Assembly: GCF_021568775.1 (NCBI RefSeq)
Contig: NZ_JAKGSG010000053.1
Span: forward strand, 40,729-104,728
Direction: 5' to 3'
Source of the DNA: Antribacter soli
GTDB lineage: Bacteria > Actinomycetota > Actinomycetes > Actinomycetales > Cellulomonadaceae
DNA length: 64,000 bases
A program made the position numbers and the translations under genes. The notes below the pieces were generated by a model, which did no database searches, had not been told where the DNA came from, and saw only the letters and a list, made by a program, of their open reading frames with translations. Shown here piece by piece: positions 1-8,108 of this stretch; the stretch's first letter is position 1; each line of letters begins with the position of its first letter.

Positions 1-1
1 C

Positions 2-235
2 TTCCCGGTAGCCAACCGCTCGGATCTCAGCGACGAGGGCCTCGTCGCGGGAATCGCGAAGCTCTGCCACCAGACGCTCTACTGGACCAACCGCGCCAAG
101 TACCCTGTCCCGCTCCACGCCGCTGCGCAGATGGACCTCGACCACCCGCAGTACCGGCGCACTATCGCACCCGAGACGCCCGACGACGACATACTGGACG
201 AGCCGGACGACGAGTGGCCAGAGACGCTCTTCTGA
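2..235 (+). CDS. C-terminal end of a probable Piwi/Argonaute-family (possibly pPIWI_RE) protein, 5'-truncated by window edge
   Basis: An open frame runs from the window edge to TGA at 233-235 (77 residues). The tail contains a helix followed by YWTNRAKYPVPLHAAAQMD and a DHPQYR segment. This matches the pattern at the very end of Piwi domains, where an aromatic-rich helix is followed by a P-x-P-L-H/A motif that packs on the RNase H fold; the P-V-P-L-H form is most like the pPIWI_RE group. An acidic tail (DDDILDEPDDEWPE) follows. The catalytic part is outside the window, so family membership rests on this short motif. Piwi-type proteins act in nucleic-acid-guided defence. Another RNase H-like protein of unknown family cannot be excluded. 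Confidence 0.4.
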   Translation, partial: FPVANRSDLSDEGLVAGIAKLCHQTLYWTNRAKYPVPLHAAAQMDLDHPQYRRTIAPETPDDDILDEPDDEWPETLF

Positions 236-606
236 CGGGGAGCGATTCTGCGGCAATGCCGCCACGGACGCTGCTACCCACGCGGGCAGGAGTGACTGCG
301 GAGAGGGCGTGCCGAAGTACTGGCTTCAGCGCCCGTGCGCATGGCACGGACGGGACAAGTGCGGTCGTCCGATGAGAGGGTTCACGGTTCGTGGCTGACC
401 CACACATGCGGCGGATCACGGCAGGTGCGTCACCACCATGGCCACCCAGCGCGCAGTGCCGCTCCTGAAGCGCGCCTTCGCGCACCCGTTGCCGGGTGAA
501 CTTCGTCCGAAGGGAGCCGATGTCCCTCGTGGTCGCGTCCTGCCAACACCGGCGGGGGCGGTTGATGACGTGCCGAAAGTCCTCTTTCTTCCGTAGCCTC
601 ATCTGC
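236..606. other. Intergenic, no gene seen
   Basis: This stretch holds only short open frames without ribosome sites. An in-frame upstream ATG for the next gene exists at 496, but the residues it would add do not look like the conserved DUF3800 N-terminus. Confidence 0.5.
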
Positions 607-1374
607 ATGCCCCTCGCCCCCGATCCTTCTCGCCTCGTCGCGTACATCGACGAATCGGGGGATCCCTCGCCGAAGCCGACATCGAGCCGCCACTTCGTGA
701 TGACGGCGGTCGTGTTCGATGTCCATCGGACCGACGAGGCGCGCGACTGGCTGGCCAAGGGCCGCACGGCGCTGGGACGCCAGCCTGGACAGCTCCTTCA
801 CTTTACGAACCTGAAGAAGCCGGGGCAGCGCGACCGAGTCGCGCACGCACTCGCCCATCAGGAGTGGGGCACCTTCATTTCGGTCGTCGCCTGCAAGGAC
901 CACCTTGTTGCGGGAGATCACGTCGACGACGACACGAACTACCTCTACACCTTCCGATTCCTGCTCGAGCGCCTCTCCTGGTACGCCCGGCGGTCCGGGA
1001 TGCCGGTCTCGTACACCTTGGCCCACAAGCACCGGTTTAAGCTCGCGAAGCTGCGTGAGTACGAAGCGATCCTCCGGAGCACGCCCGAGCCCAGATGCAA
1101 GATCGCTTGGCAGCATGTCGACCCGGCCGGGGGCTCGATCGATCAGCCGAAGCGAGAGGAACTCCTGCAGATCGCCGACCTCGCGACCTCTGCCACGGCG
1201 GCTGCCTTCACTGCCGGGCGGGACGGGAAGACGCACCCCGAGTATCTGGGGCAGTTCGCGAGCCGTCTCTACCGCCACGGGAGCGGCGAGAACGCGCTCA
1301 CCTCTTACGGGCTCAAGATGCACCCGTGGCGAGAGACCACGAAGGCCGCCTACCCATGGGTGGCGGCCCTGTGA
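607..1374 (+). CDS. DUF3800 domain protein
   Basis: 255 residues. The N-terminus carries the DUF3800 signature YIDESGDPSP, followed by a strand reading RHFVMTAVVFD, the usual opening of this RNase H-like family of unconfirmed function. Acidic residues in the first strand (D, E, D) fit a metal-dependent nuclease idea, but no activity is established here. I chose ATG 607 over 496 because the signature normally lies within the first residues and because TAGCCT at 594-599 is a -10 box 7 nt upstream, consistent with a leaderless message. DUF3800 genes are common on mobile elements and beside defence genes, which matches the Piwi-like tail upstream and the CBASS locus downstream. Confidence 0.75.
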   Translation: MPLAPDPSRLVAYIDESGDPSPKPTSSRHFVMTAVVFDVHRTDEARDWLAKGRTALGRQPGQLLHFTNLKKPGQRDRVAHALAHQEWGTFISVVACKDHLVAGDHVDDDTNYLYTFRFLLERLSWYARRSGMPVSYTLAHKHRFKLAKLREYEAILRSTPEPRCKIAWQHVDPAGGSIDQPKREELLQIADLATSATAAAFTAGRDGKTHPEYLGQFASRLYRHGSGENALTSYGLKMHPWRETTKAAYPWVAAL

Positions 1375-1702
1375 GCACGTCGACCGGCTTCTGCCGCTTG
1401 GCGCGGGTGCGTCGGTCGTCCCGATGCAGACGGCCGTCCGTGCATCTCCAGTAGACCACAATCCGCGCCGCCCGCAGACCGCGCAGACCGAGAAACTTCA
1501 ATTCACCCTCCAGTTCACGCTCGGTCGTCCCCGGCCGGCACAACTTCTGGCCGTGACGACCCTGCCCCCAGTCTTTCCCCGGCAGCGACTGCGGACCCGG
1601 ACGGTCATCGAACGACTCGGCTAGTGCGCCTACTGATCCTCCCAACGACGACGCCTGGCGTGAGGCTACCGCTGTCGGAATGGCGACCGTCTGCAGTGGT
1701 AG
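1375..1702. other. Intergenic, no gene seen
   Basis: There is no coding potential on either strand beyond overlapping frames of biased composition. It separates an intact gene from a zone of fragments and probably holds a deletion or insertion scar. Confidence 0.4.
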
Positions 1703-1848
1703 ATGGCTGTTTGTCGGCAGATAGACAAGGTCCTGTTCGCACTCCTGCACGAGATCGCGCACATCCTCCTCGGCCACGTGTCCGGTGTGCCAGTCATAGA
1801 TGAGCTGGACGCTAGTCTGGGGTCGGACGAGGCGGCCGCTAATGAACT
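1703..1848 (+). pseudogene. ImmA/IrrE-type zinc metallopeptidase remnant
   Basis: The translated stretch has LLHEIAHILLGH, an HExxH zinc site followed by the third-ligand region SDEAAANELAG. That combination is typical of the ImmA/IrrE peptidases that cleave repressors or accompany HTH antitoxins. The N-terminal part before the helix is missing. Homology stops abruptly near 1848, where the frame runs into composition-biased sequence. The fragment is about 48 codons of a domain that is usually above 100, so a working enzyme is unlikely. It probably marks the end of a deleted toxin-antitoxin or phage-repressor gene. Confidence 0.6.
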
Positions 1849-2295
1849 GGCGGGGCGGACTGCTCCTTCCGGCGCCGCTCCCGCGGCGCCCAATGCGCGT
1901 CGGAGCCGGATAGATCGACGAAGTCGCGGCACAGTTGCAGGTGAATCCAATTCTGATCATCGGTCGCCTGGAAGAGCACGGAGAAGTCCCGTGGCGCACG
2001 ACGCTGGTCAAAGACGCGCCAAACGTCATGCGGCAACTTGCGGCAGGGGCTTCGGCGCCAGCATGACGATGACGTTGCACCACACCACACCGGCAGCCCT
2101 GGCCACGTCCGCGCTACCAGGCCGTCGTAGACGTGGTCGCCCTGGACCACGACCACCTGTCGCACAAGCGCTTCGACGGGCTCGCAGTCGTCTCGACGTC
2201 GACGTCGCGACGAGGTCGAAGATGGCGGGGGGTGGCGAGTCCGGGACTTGTGGGTGGGAGTCAGCAATGACTCATCCTTGCCCACGGCCGATCCG
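1849..2295 (-). other. Degraded coding remnant, unidentified
   Basis: On the minus strand, frames contain protein-like stretches such as KLPHDVWRVFDQRRAPRDF and, further upstream, VVVVQGDHVYDGLVARTWPG. They lie in different frames with no start or ribosome site. I read this as a broken gene of unknown family, abutting the ImmA/IrrE fragment at about 1848. Confidence 0.3.
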
Positions 2296-2757
2296 TCAAG
2301 GCCGGGTGAAGTGTCCCCGGTCGGCGGCTTGGCGGATGGCGGTCTTGTAGTCCTGGGGCATGGTCAGGGCGTCGATCTCGTCCGGGGTGAGGAGGACGAG
2401 TTCCTTGTGCTCGTGGCTGTAGGCGGGTGGGGTGTGGCCGTCGTAGTTGGCGAGGAATGTCAGGACGAAGACGTGCCGGTGCGGGAAGATCCGGTAGACC
2501 CAGGCGTGGTAGGGGTCGCCGACGGTGGTGTCCCAGGAGAGCTCTTCGCGGATCTCGCGGGCCAGGCAGTCGGCGGGGTCCTCGCCGAGGTCGAGCTTGC
2601 CGCCGGGCAGTTCCCACTCGTCGCGTTCGTTGCGCAGCAGGGGAAGCTGGCCACGCCAGTTGATGACGGCCTTGACGGAGATGGGCAGCTGGTACTCGAA
2701 GTACCCGGTGTTGCGTTCGATCAGGTACGGCTCTTCGGGGCTGCGGGTGTTCAGCAT
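2296..2757 (-). CDS. NUDIX hydrolase
   Basis: 153 residues. A Nudix box is present: GGKLDLGEDPADCLAREIRE continuing EELSW, matching GX5EX7REUXEE with Ser in place of the usual last Gly. Nudix enzymes hydrolyse nucleoside diphosphates linked to another group, using Mg held by the REUXEE glutamates; the substrate cannot be told here. The N-terminal strand motif SVKAVINWRGQLPLLRNERDEWELPGG is standard for the fold. It is the last gene of a four-gene minus-strand operon, starting 10 nt after the PP2C-like gene stops, so it is probably made together with that phosphatase. Confidence 0.9.
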   Translation of the reverse strand: MLNTRSPEEPYLIERNTGYFEYQLPISVKAVINWRGQLPLLRNERDEWELPGGKLDLGEDPADCLAREIREELSWDTTVGDPYHAWVYRIFPHRHVFVLTFLANYDGHTPPAYSHEHKELVLLTPDEIDALTMPQDYKTAIRQAADRGHFTRP

Positions 2758-2767
2758 CGGGGTCCTG

Positions 2768-3589
2768 TCAGGAGAGCTGGAGGAGGGTGACGCACGCGTC
2801 GTCGGACTTCTTGAAGAACGGCGCTGACTGGTCGGTGGACGCTTCGTGGTCGCGGATCATCTGGATGACCCTGGCGGCTGACCGCCGGACGACAAGGTTG
2901 GTCAGGTCGGTCCACGACTCGGCCAGGTGGTAGTCGGTGACGGCGCGGGCGAAGCCGTCCGTCGCCAGGAGCAACAGGTCACCCGGCGTGTAGTCCCAGG
3001 CTGCGAAGAGCACGTCTGCGCCGACGGCCGGGTTGTTGCCCAGGACCCACGCGCCGTCGCGGCCCTTGAGGTAGCCCCGCCGGCGGGCGGTGATCCCGGC
3101 GGCGGCTTCCTGGGGTGACTGGCGGGTGTCGCGCTGCGTGCGGACCGCGGTGTGCTCGTTGCGCCCGAACACGGGGTTGGACAGCAGGGCGTATTTGCCG
3201 GCGTGGTAGATGAACACATCACCGACGATCGCGGCCTCGACCTGCGCATCCGTGCGGCGGACGATGCCCATAGAGCAGACCGGCGGCAGCCCGTCGTCGG
3301 GCATCCCGGCCAAGCGGAGTGATTCGGCGACGTGGGTGGCGAGGCTGGTGACCAGTCCCGGGGGGCGCCGGGTGAGCGGCCGTGAACGCAGCCAGGTGTC
3401 GCAGGTGTGGGAGATCCAGTACGCGCCGGTGACGTCGGGGTCGGGGCGGAACGTTTCGGGGGTGTCGGTGGCGCCGTCGAACATCCACGCGTACGGTCCG
3501 GCCGACCCTGCCAGGTCCTCGTTCAGCTCGCCGACGCCCTTGCTGGTGGCGGTGTCCAGCACGGTCAGGCCGGTCGTGGTCGTGGTCAT
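2768..3589 (-). CDS. PP2C-family Ser/Thr phosphatase
   Basis: 273 residues. PP2C landmarks occur in order: NED near the N-terminus (GELNEDLAG), a metal-binding WMFDGATD segment, LLLATDGFARAV in the C-terminal third and a final KKSDDACVTLLQL with the DD metal ligands. This fits a soluble Mn/Mg-dependent phosphoserine/threonine phosphatase, though some bacterial members act in nucleotide-independent signalling. The ATG (3587-3589) overlaps the upstream stop as ATGA, so translation is coupled to the membrane protein before it. A longer open frame to 4270 exists but lies over the neighbour and is not used. No partner kinase is in the window. Confidence 0.8.
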   Translation of the reverse strand: MTTTTTGLTVLDTATSKGVGELNEDLAGSAGPYAWMFDGATDTPETFRPDPDVTGAYWISHTCDTWLRSRPLTRRPPGLVTSLATHVAESLRLAGMPDDGLPPVCSMGIVRRTDAQVEAAIVGDVFIYHAGKYALLSNPVFGRNEHTAVRTQRDTRQSPQEAAAGITARRRGYLKGRDGAWVLGNNPAVGADVLFAAWDYTPGDLLLLATDGFARAVTDYHLAESWTDLTNLVVRRSAARVIQMIRDHEASTDQSAPFFKKSDDACVTLLQLS

Positions 3590-4626
3590 CCGCCGGTTCC
3601 AGACGTCGGTGAGGGCATGGTCCCGGGAGCCAGACCCCCGAGCTGGTGTACCCAGGATGTCAGGTCCACGAGCCCGACGAGATGGATCGCCGCCAGGCAC
3701 ATGAGCAGGCCCAGGACCACACCGGGAACCAGGCGCCAGACGGAGCGGACGCCGCCGGCCCACATGAGGCAGGAGAACGCGATCGTGATGCTGCCGGTCG
3801 CGACGAGGATCAGCGGGACGCCGTCGGACACGTCGATGCGGGTGGCGACCGTGACGGCGGTGGTGATCAGCGCGATGACTGCGGCGAGCACGCCCAGGAG
3901 CTGCACCTGGTCGCCGCGTGCGGTGTCCACGGCGGCCTTGGTCTGGGCCATCTGCGCCAGGAGGTCGGACCCTTGCCGGTCGATGAGCAGGCGGGCGCGG
4001 AGTGCTTCGTAGCGCGCGAGCCGCCGCACGCCGCCCGGGGTGCGGGCCTCCTGATAGTGGATGGCGACCTGAACCTCGGTCAGGGCTTCGCGAATGCGCC
4101 CACCCAGATGCAGCAGGCGGGCACGCGTGAAGTGGAAGTTCGGGTTGTCCCTCGTCGAGGTGCGCAGCGCGGTGTCGACCGCGTCCAGGGCGAAGCCCAG
4201 CTCGGCCGGGGTCACGAGGTCGGGGGCCAGATCGCCCAGGTCCGCGTACAGCGCGGCGTACTGGTGCCACACCCCGGGACGGTCGCCCAGGGACTTGATC
4301 GCCTGCCTCGAGTGCCGCAGCGCCTGCCGCAGGCGGGTGACCGACGTGCCATCCCCGATCGCTGCGATCGCGCGGAACGTGCCGTAGTACGGGTTGGACC
4401 CGAACTCCGGCTCGTACCGGGTGACCAGACCCCGGTACTCCGCTTCGCGCTCCTCGCGGTGCATGTCCTGCAGGAGCGTGTACAGGCAGGTGAAGCGTTC
4501 ATCGGCCGGGCGCGACTCGTCGGCCAGGATCGCGCGGAGTTGGTCCTGCGTGAGGTTCCTGGCCAGGTGCTCGCGCACGTCCTCGGCGAAGGTCGCCGAA
4601 GTCCAGGACGGGATGGTCGTGGTCAC
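3586..4626 (-). CDS. Helical-repeat protein with C-terminal membrane segments, unidentified
   Basis: 346 residues from a GTG start. The N-terminal two thirds is helical and TPR-like (helix pairs around WHQYAALYADLGDLAPD and FHFTRARLLHLGGRIREAL). About residues 235-330 contain three hydrophobic segments (LLGVLAAVIALITTAVTVAT; VPLILVATGSITIAFSCLMW; VPGVVLGLLMCLAAIHLVG), so it is probably anchored in the membrane with a cytoplasmic repeat domain. It overlaps the oxygenase stop as GTGA and the phosphatase start as ATGA, tight coupling that suggests a complex. I know no named family for it; it could be a receptor or scaffold for the phosphatase. Confidence 0.7.
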   Translation of the reverse strand: MTTTIPSWTSATFAEDVREHLARNLTQDQLRAILADESRPADERFTCLYTLLQDMHREEREAEYRGLVTRYEPEFGSNPYYGTFRAIAAIGDGTSVTRLRQALRHSRQAIKSLGDRPGVWHQYAALYADLGDLAPDLVTPAELGFALDAVDTALRTSTRDNPNFHFTRARLLHLGGRIREALTEVQVAIHYQEARTPGGVRRLARYEALRARLLIDRQGSDLLAQMAQTKAAVDTARGDQVQLLGVLAAVIALITTAVTVATRIDVSDGVPLILVATGSITIAFSCLMWAGGVRSVWRLVPGVVLGLLMCLAAIHLVGLVDLTSWVHQLGGLAPGTMPSPTSGTGG

Positions 4627-5267
4627 AGCTCTGCCTCCGTCTGGTCCGGCGAGTATGCCAGGATCCGCACACCGACCCGTGACGGGTCGGTGATCCGGGT
4701 GCGCCCGTGAGCGACCCGGTGGTTGTCGATGACGTACGCGTCCCCGCTGCGCAGCCAGTCCACCGTCTGCGTGATCCGCGCCGCCCGACGACGGACCTCG
4801 GCCACCAGGACGGCCGGGCCGGCCAGACGAAAGTGATCGTCGTCCCGGTACCGGAACCCACCCGACGGCCCGAGCCGGAACGGAAGCCGCACCCCGTCGG
4901 CCTGGCGCTCGATCCATAGGCTCGCGATCTCGGTGTCGGACAGCCCGGCCGTCAGCAGCTCCAGGTCCGCGAACAGCGGGAACCCGCCCGTCGAGGCGTC
5001 ATGACGCACCAGATGCATCCCCAAGAACCGCGGCGGGACGGGCAGCGAGGACCGATCCGTATGCACGCCCAGCGCCTGCACCGTGAAGCCCGGACCGGGC
5101 TCACCACGCCGTCCCGAAGGGCTGATCGTGGTCCGCCCGTCCGCATCACCGTCCGGGTGAGGGTAGATCCGACCCAGCCCGGACACGATCATCGCAAACT
5201 CCGACGTAGTGACCTGCGGCAGGACAACGAGCCCACGGTCCTGCACCCGAGCGGCAACATGACCCAT
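4623..5267 (-). CDS. TauD/TfdA-like Fe(II)/2-oxoglutarate-dependent oxygenase
   Basis: 214 residues. The iron triad is visible: H69-T-D71 in GVHTDRSS and the distal H187 in NHRVAHGRT. An Arg follows about 10-14 residues later (SRVGVRILAYS), the usual 2-oxoglutarate carboxylate ligand. The pattern is that of the TauD/TfdA/clavaminate-synthase clan, which hydroxylates or desaturates small molecules or amino-acid side chains; the substrate is unknown. I prefer the start MGHVAARV at 5267; an in-frame ATG at 5360 exists, but a TATGCT -10-like box lies between them. It is the first gene of a coupled operon with a membrane repeat protein, PP2C and NUDIX, an unusual set. Confidence 0.75.
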   Translation of the reverse strand: MGHVAARVQDRGLVVLPQVTTSEFAMIVSGLGRIYPHPDGDADGRTTISPSGRRGEPGPGFTVQALGVHTDRSSLPVPPRFLGMHLVRHDASTGGFPLFADLELLTAGLSDTEIASLWIERQADGVRLPFRLGPSGGFRYRDDDHFRLAGPAVLVAEVRRRAARITQTVDWLRSGDAYVIDNHRVAHGRTRITDPSRVGVRILAYSPDQTEAEL

Positions 5268-5454
5268 CGACGAACGGCCCCCGACCCCTATGGCGCTGCC
5301 ACCTGCACGAACAGCCCGACCAGCATAGGGGAGTCGGCGCGAAAGCAGAATGAGCGCCATGCACGTTTCGCCCGGTTCTTCTTGCGTGCTATATAGCCCT
5401 CCTGTGGAGGGCGTGCCATGTGCACGTCGTGCAACGCGGCGAGTAGGCAGAGCG

Positions 5455-5860
5455 CTATCGACGCGTCCGCCGACGGTGCAGCGGGGACCTCCCCGCAGGC
5501 AGAGCGGGATCCTGCGCGGTGCAGAAACCGGACCCGGTCGGCCAGGACGGCGTCGCCGGCCGCCCCCGGCGGGCCTCGGTGCCGGCCTGCCACTTGTAGT
5601 ACCTGAACCGGTTGACGCCCAGGACCTGGCACAGTCGCTTCACCGAGTAGGCGGGATGGTGCTCGGCGACGAACTGGAAGCGGCCCACCAGGTCGACGCT
5701 CCCGCGAAATACTTCGCAGCCTTGCGCAGGAACTCCCGCTCGGTCGTCAGGGTCCGCTTCTCGGCCCCACAGCCGCAGCGTCTCGCGGGCCACGCCCAGG
5801 TCACGGGCGATCCCCTTGATCGTGGCCCCAGGCGTCGACTCAGTCGCAAAGGGTGAACCT
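5455..5860 (-). pseudogene. IS3-family transposase remnant
   Basis: Minus-strand frames show an orfA-like segment (IKGIARDLGVARETLRLWG, then EREFLRKAAKYFAG in another frame) followed by an orfB-like start (EHHPAYSVKRLCQVLGVNRFRYYKWQ). This order is typical of IS3/IS150-type transposases. The pieces are in different frames, the DDE catalytic domain is missing, and the sequence ends near 5460 without terminal repeats that I can see. It is a dead insertion-sequence fragment lying between the oxygenase operon and the HsdR fragment. Confidence 0.75.
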
Positions 5861-5908
5861 TGTGCCCGGTTGCCGGCTTTTGTCGGTGGCCGCACATACA
5901 CTCGCCAC

Positions 5909-6294
5909 GTGGCTGACGACCCTTCACGGCTTCCCGCAGAGGCGCGGGCGCGTGCGCTGATCGATGCCCAGCTGGAGGCGGCGGGCTGGGTGGTACAGAA
6001 CGTCCGCGACTTGAACCTGTTCGGGGCCCAGGGGGTTGCGGTGCATGAGGTCACGATGGCCCAGGGGCGTGGCCGGCCGGACTACCTGCTGTACCTGGAT
6101 CGGCGGGTGCTTGGAGTGATCGGGGCCAAGCCAGCGGGTACCACGCTGCCCGGGGTGGAGTGGCGGTCGGCGATGTACGCCGACATCTCCACGATCAGCG
6201 TGTCCACTATGTGCTGCGGGACCGCGAGGTCACGGAGGGCGACGACCCGGTTCTGGAGTCGTACATCCCGGACGAGAAGGTAGAGGTGCAGTAG
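5909..6294 (+). pseudogene. Type I restriction HsdR N-terminal remnant
   Basis: From GTG 5909 the frame reads as an HsdR N-terminus: ARALIDAQLEAAGW and VQNVRDLNLFG, then the nuclease-domain segment GRPDYLLYLDRRVLGVIGAK (normally D...ExK; here the position usually Glu is Gly) and LPGVEWRS. HsdR is the motor and nuclease subunit of type I restriction enzymes and is normally near 1000 residues. Here homology ends near 6190, and the closing residues (YVLRDREVTEGDDPVLESYI, stop 6292-6294) are in another frame and may be another protein's tail. TACACT at 5897-5902 is a possible leaderless -10 box. No HsdM or HsdS is in the window. Confidence 0.75.
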
Positions 6295-6343
6295 CGGATA
6301 TGGCCAACACATGTTTGATGACGATGCGATTGGGAGCGCGATT

Positions 6344-7168
6344 ATGAGTGAGACTGCCCGAGCCTGGCTCAACAGCCTCACCAGCCTGTATACGCCAACG
6401 TCGTCACAGTTCGATGCGGCGAAGAGTCATCGTGCCTCCATCGAGATGCGGCTCGATGCCTACCTGGGGCTCCACGACATGTTCGAGATCGGTTCCCTCC
6501 GTCACGGAACCGGTATCTGGCAATACAGCGACGCTGACTACTTGGCGTCATTGAAGGGTGTTCAGCCTGAGTCGCCGTGGACGATGTTGAACCGGGTCAA
6601 GGATACGCTTCAGGATCGATTTCCAAATACCACGATTGTGGTGCGTCGGCCTGCGGTCGTGTGTCGTTTCTCCGACGGAATGGTTGAGGTCGTTCCGGCC
6701 TATCCGGCGGCAAGCGGCTACTGGATGGCCAACCCGGCTGATGGTTGGATGAAGACTCATCCCAAGGAGCACAACAAGTACGTTAACGACGTCAACGCCA
6801 AGCACAACGGGGGCGCAAAGACGCTCGCGCGCCAACTGAAGATCTGGAAGTACCTGCGCAACGTTCCGGTGTCGTCCTGCTACCTCGAGATGCGAGCTGC
6901 CAAGCACCTTGATGGCGAGTCGTCGTACTCGCCGTTCTGGGATCTCTACCTCGCGCTCGACAAGATGTATGAAGCCAACCTTGCGGCGATGAATGATCCG
7001 ACCGGCCTTGGCTCGCGTTTCGGGGCATGTTCATCGGAGTCGAATCGGCAGGACGCGCTGTCAAAGCTCGGCAGAGCGGTCACCCGCGCCAACAAAGCAC
7101 GGGAGTACGAGGCTGACGGGGAGCACGCCGAGGCAATTGAGCAGTTGAAGCTGCTCTTCAATAGGTAA
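6344..7168 (+). CDS. CBASS-type CD-NTase-like nucleotidyltransferase (first copy)
   Basis: 274 residues, SMODS/OAS-like polymerase-beta fold. The catalytic motif is clear: G50-S51 in EIGSLRHGTGIWQYSDADYL with D63 and D65. The third acid is Glu (E115 in MVEVVPAY) where most relatives have Asp. The C-terminal half is helical and ends in RANKAREYEADGEHAEAIEQ, which resembles the tail of the second cyclase. Such enzymes make cyclic oligonucleotides on phage infection. I chose ATG 6344 because GGGAG (6332-6336) precedes it; ATG 6311 has no ribosome site. It stands 10 nt before the effector gene. Base composition is visibly less G+C rich than flanking genes. Confidence 0.85.
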   Translation: MSETARAWLNSLTSLYTPTSSQFDAAKSHRASIEMRLDAYLGLHDMFEIGSLRHGTGIWQYSDADYLASLKGVQPESPWTMLNRVKDTLQDRFPNTTIVVRRPAVVCRFSDGMVEVVPAYPAASGYWMANPADGWMKTHPKEHNKYVNDVNAKHNGGAKTLARQLKIWKYLRNVPVSSCYLEMRAAKHLDGESSYSPFWDLYLALDKMYEANLAAMNDPTGLGSRFGACSSESNRQDALSKLGRAVTRANKAREYEADGEHAEAIEQLKLLFNR

Positions 7169-7178
7169 CGGAGGCCCG

Positions 7179-8108
7179 ATGACTGATCTCGGCGAATACA
7201 CCCCACCCGCCTCTGGAGCGACCCTCCTGCGTCGCCAGGACGAGCTCGATGCGCTGCGCCTCCTCATTGCCCAGAAGCGTCTGTACTCGCGTGCGAAGCG
7301 TTGGGTCGCGATTCGCTGGTTCGGGATGCTCGTCATCGGCCTCGCCGCGCCCATCGTCGCGGTGATCTGGCCAGAGAGCAGTGTGATCGTTGGCAGCATC
7401 GCGGGAGCCTGGCTCTTCCTCGGACGCACCCTGTTGATGCACGTTCAGAAGAGGAGCACTGAGCAGGCTGCCGCAGTGCAGGAGCAGTTCGACTTCTACG
7501 TCTACGAGATGCCGTCGGGCACGCCTCGTCCGAAGCTGCCTTCGCTCGAGGACATCTCGCTGGCGGCTGGGCCTGATGCTGAGCTTATGGCGGTCGCGGG
7601 CCAAGAGAAGATGCTCGGATGGTATGTCGTCGCGAAGGACGACACTGGTGAAGTTGCGGTTGCGATCGCGCAGCGCTCGAACGCCGCATATAGCTACCGC
7701 CTGTTGAGGTTCACGGGAATCATCTGGTCGGTAGTTGCCGTGATCTGGGCAGGAGTGCTCACGGCGATTTGCATCGTCACCGGCCTCACTCTTGCGACGT
7801 TCTTGCTGGGGGTCGTCCTCCCGCTGCTGCCCGCCTTCCTTGACGTGACCGAGTACATCGTCGGCATCGTGCGCTCAGCCAAGGATCGAGAGGCGCTCTA
7901 CCGAGAGATCGAAAGCAGGATCGGTAACAAGGACGAGCCGATCACCGGCGAGAACCTGCGTGTCTGGCAGGAGGCGCTGTTCGAACTACGTCGTGACACA
8001 CCGACAGTCCCGGACTTCATCTACAAGCTCCAGCGTCAGAAGAACGAGGTAGCGATGTCAGCTGCCGCTGCGCAGCTGAGCAAGCGTGCACGCCAGGAGG
8101 GCGAATGA
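7179..8108 (+). CDS. S-4TM family putative pore-forming effector
   Basis: 309 residues. Two hydrophobic hairpins are separated by a soluble middle domain: about residues 46-64 and 67-87, then about 180-200 and 206-230. The opening (LRRQDELDALRLLIAQKRLYSRAKRW) and the mid-domain phrase EQFDFYVYEMPSG match the SMODS-associated 4TM family, predicted to breach the membrane when it senses the cyclic nucleotide made by its partner. GGAGG at 7170-7174 gives a good ribosome site. The stop overlaps the second cyclase start as ATGA. The effector role is family knowledge; nothing here shows activity directly. Confidence 0.85.
   Translation: MTDLGEYTPPASGATLLRRQDELDALRLLIAQKRLYSRAKRWVAIRWFGMLVIGLAAPIVAVIWPESSVIVGSIAGAWLFLGRTLLMHVQKRSTEQAAAVQEQFDFYVYEMPSGTPRPKLPSLEDISLAAGPDAELMAVAGQEKMLGWYVVAKDDTGEVAVAIAQRSNAAYSYRLLRFTGIIWSVVAVIWAGVLTAICIVTGLTLATFLLGVVLPLLPAFLDVTEYIVGIVRSAKDREALYREIESRIGNKDEPITGENLRVWQEALFELRRDTPTVPDFIYKLQRQKNEVAMSAAAAQLSKRARQEGE

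Noticed and set aside
496..606. N-terminal extension of the DUF3800 protein from ATG 496
   Set aside because: The added residues look unlike the family and the -10 box at 594-599 would lie inside the gene.
2768..4270. A 500-residue minus-strand open frame as the phosphatase gene
   Set aside because: The N-terminal 227 residues are out-of-frame reading of the membrane repeat gene; the ATGA overlap at 3586-3589 marks the true start.
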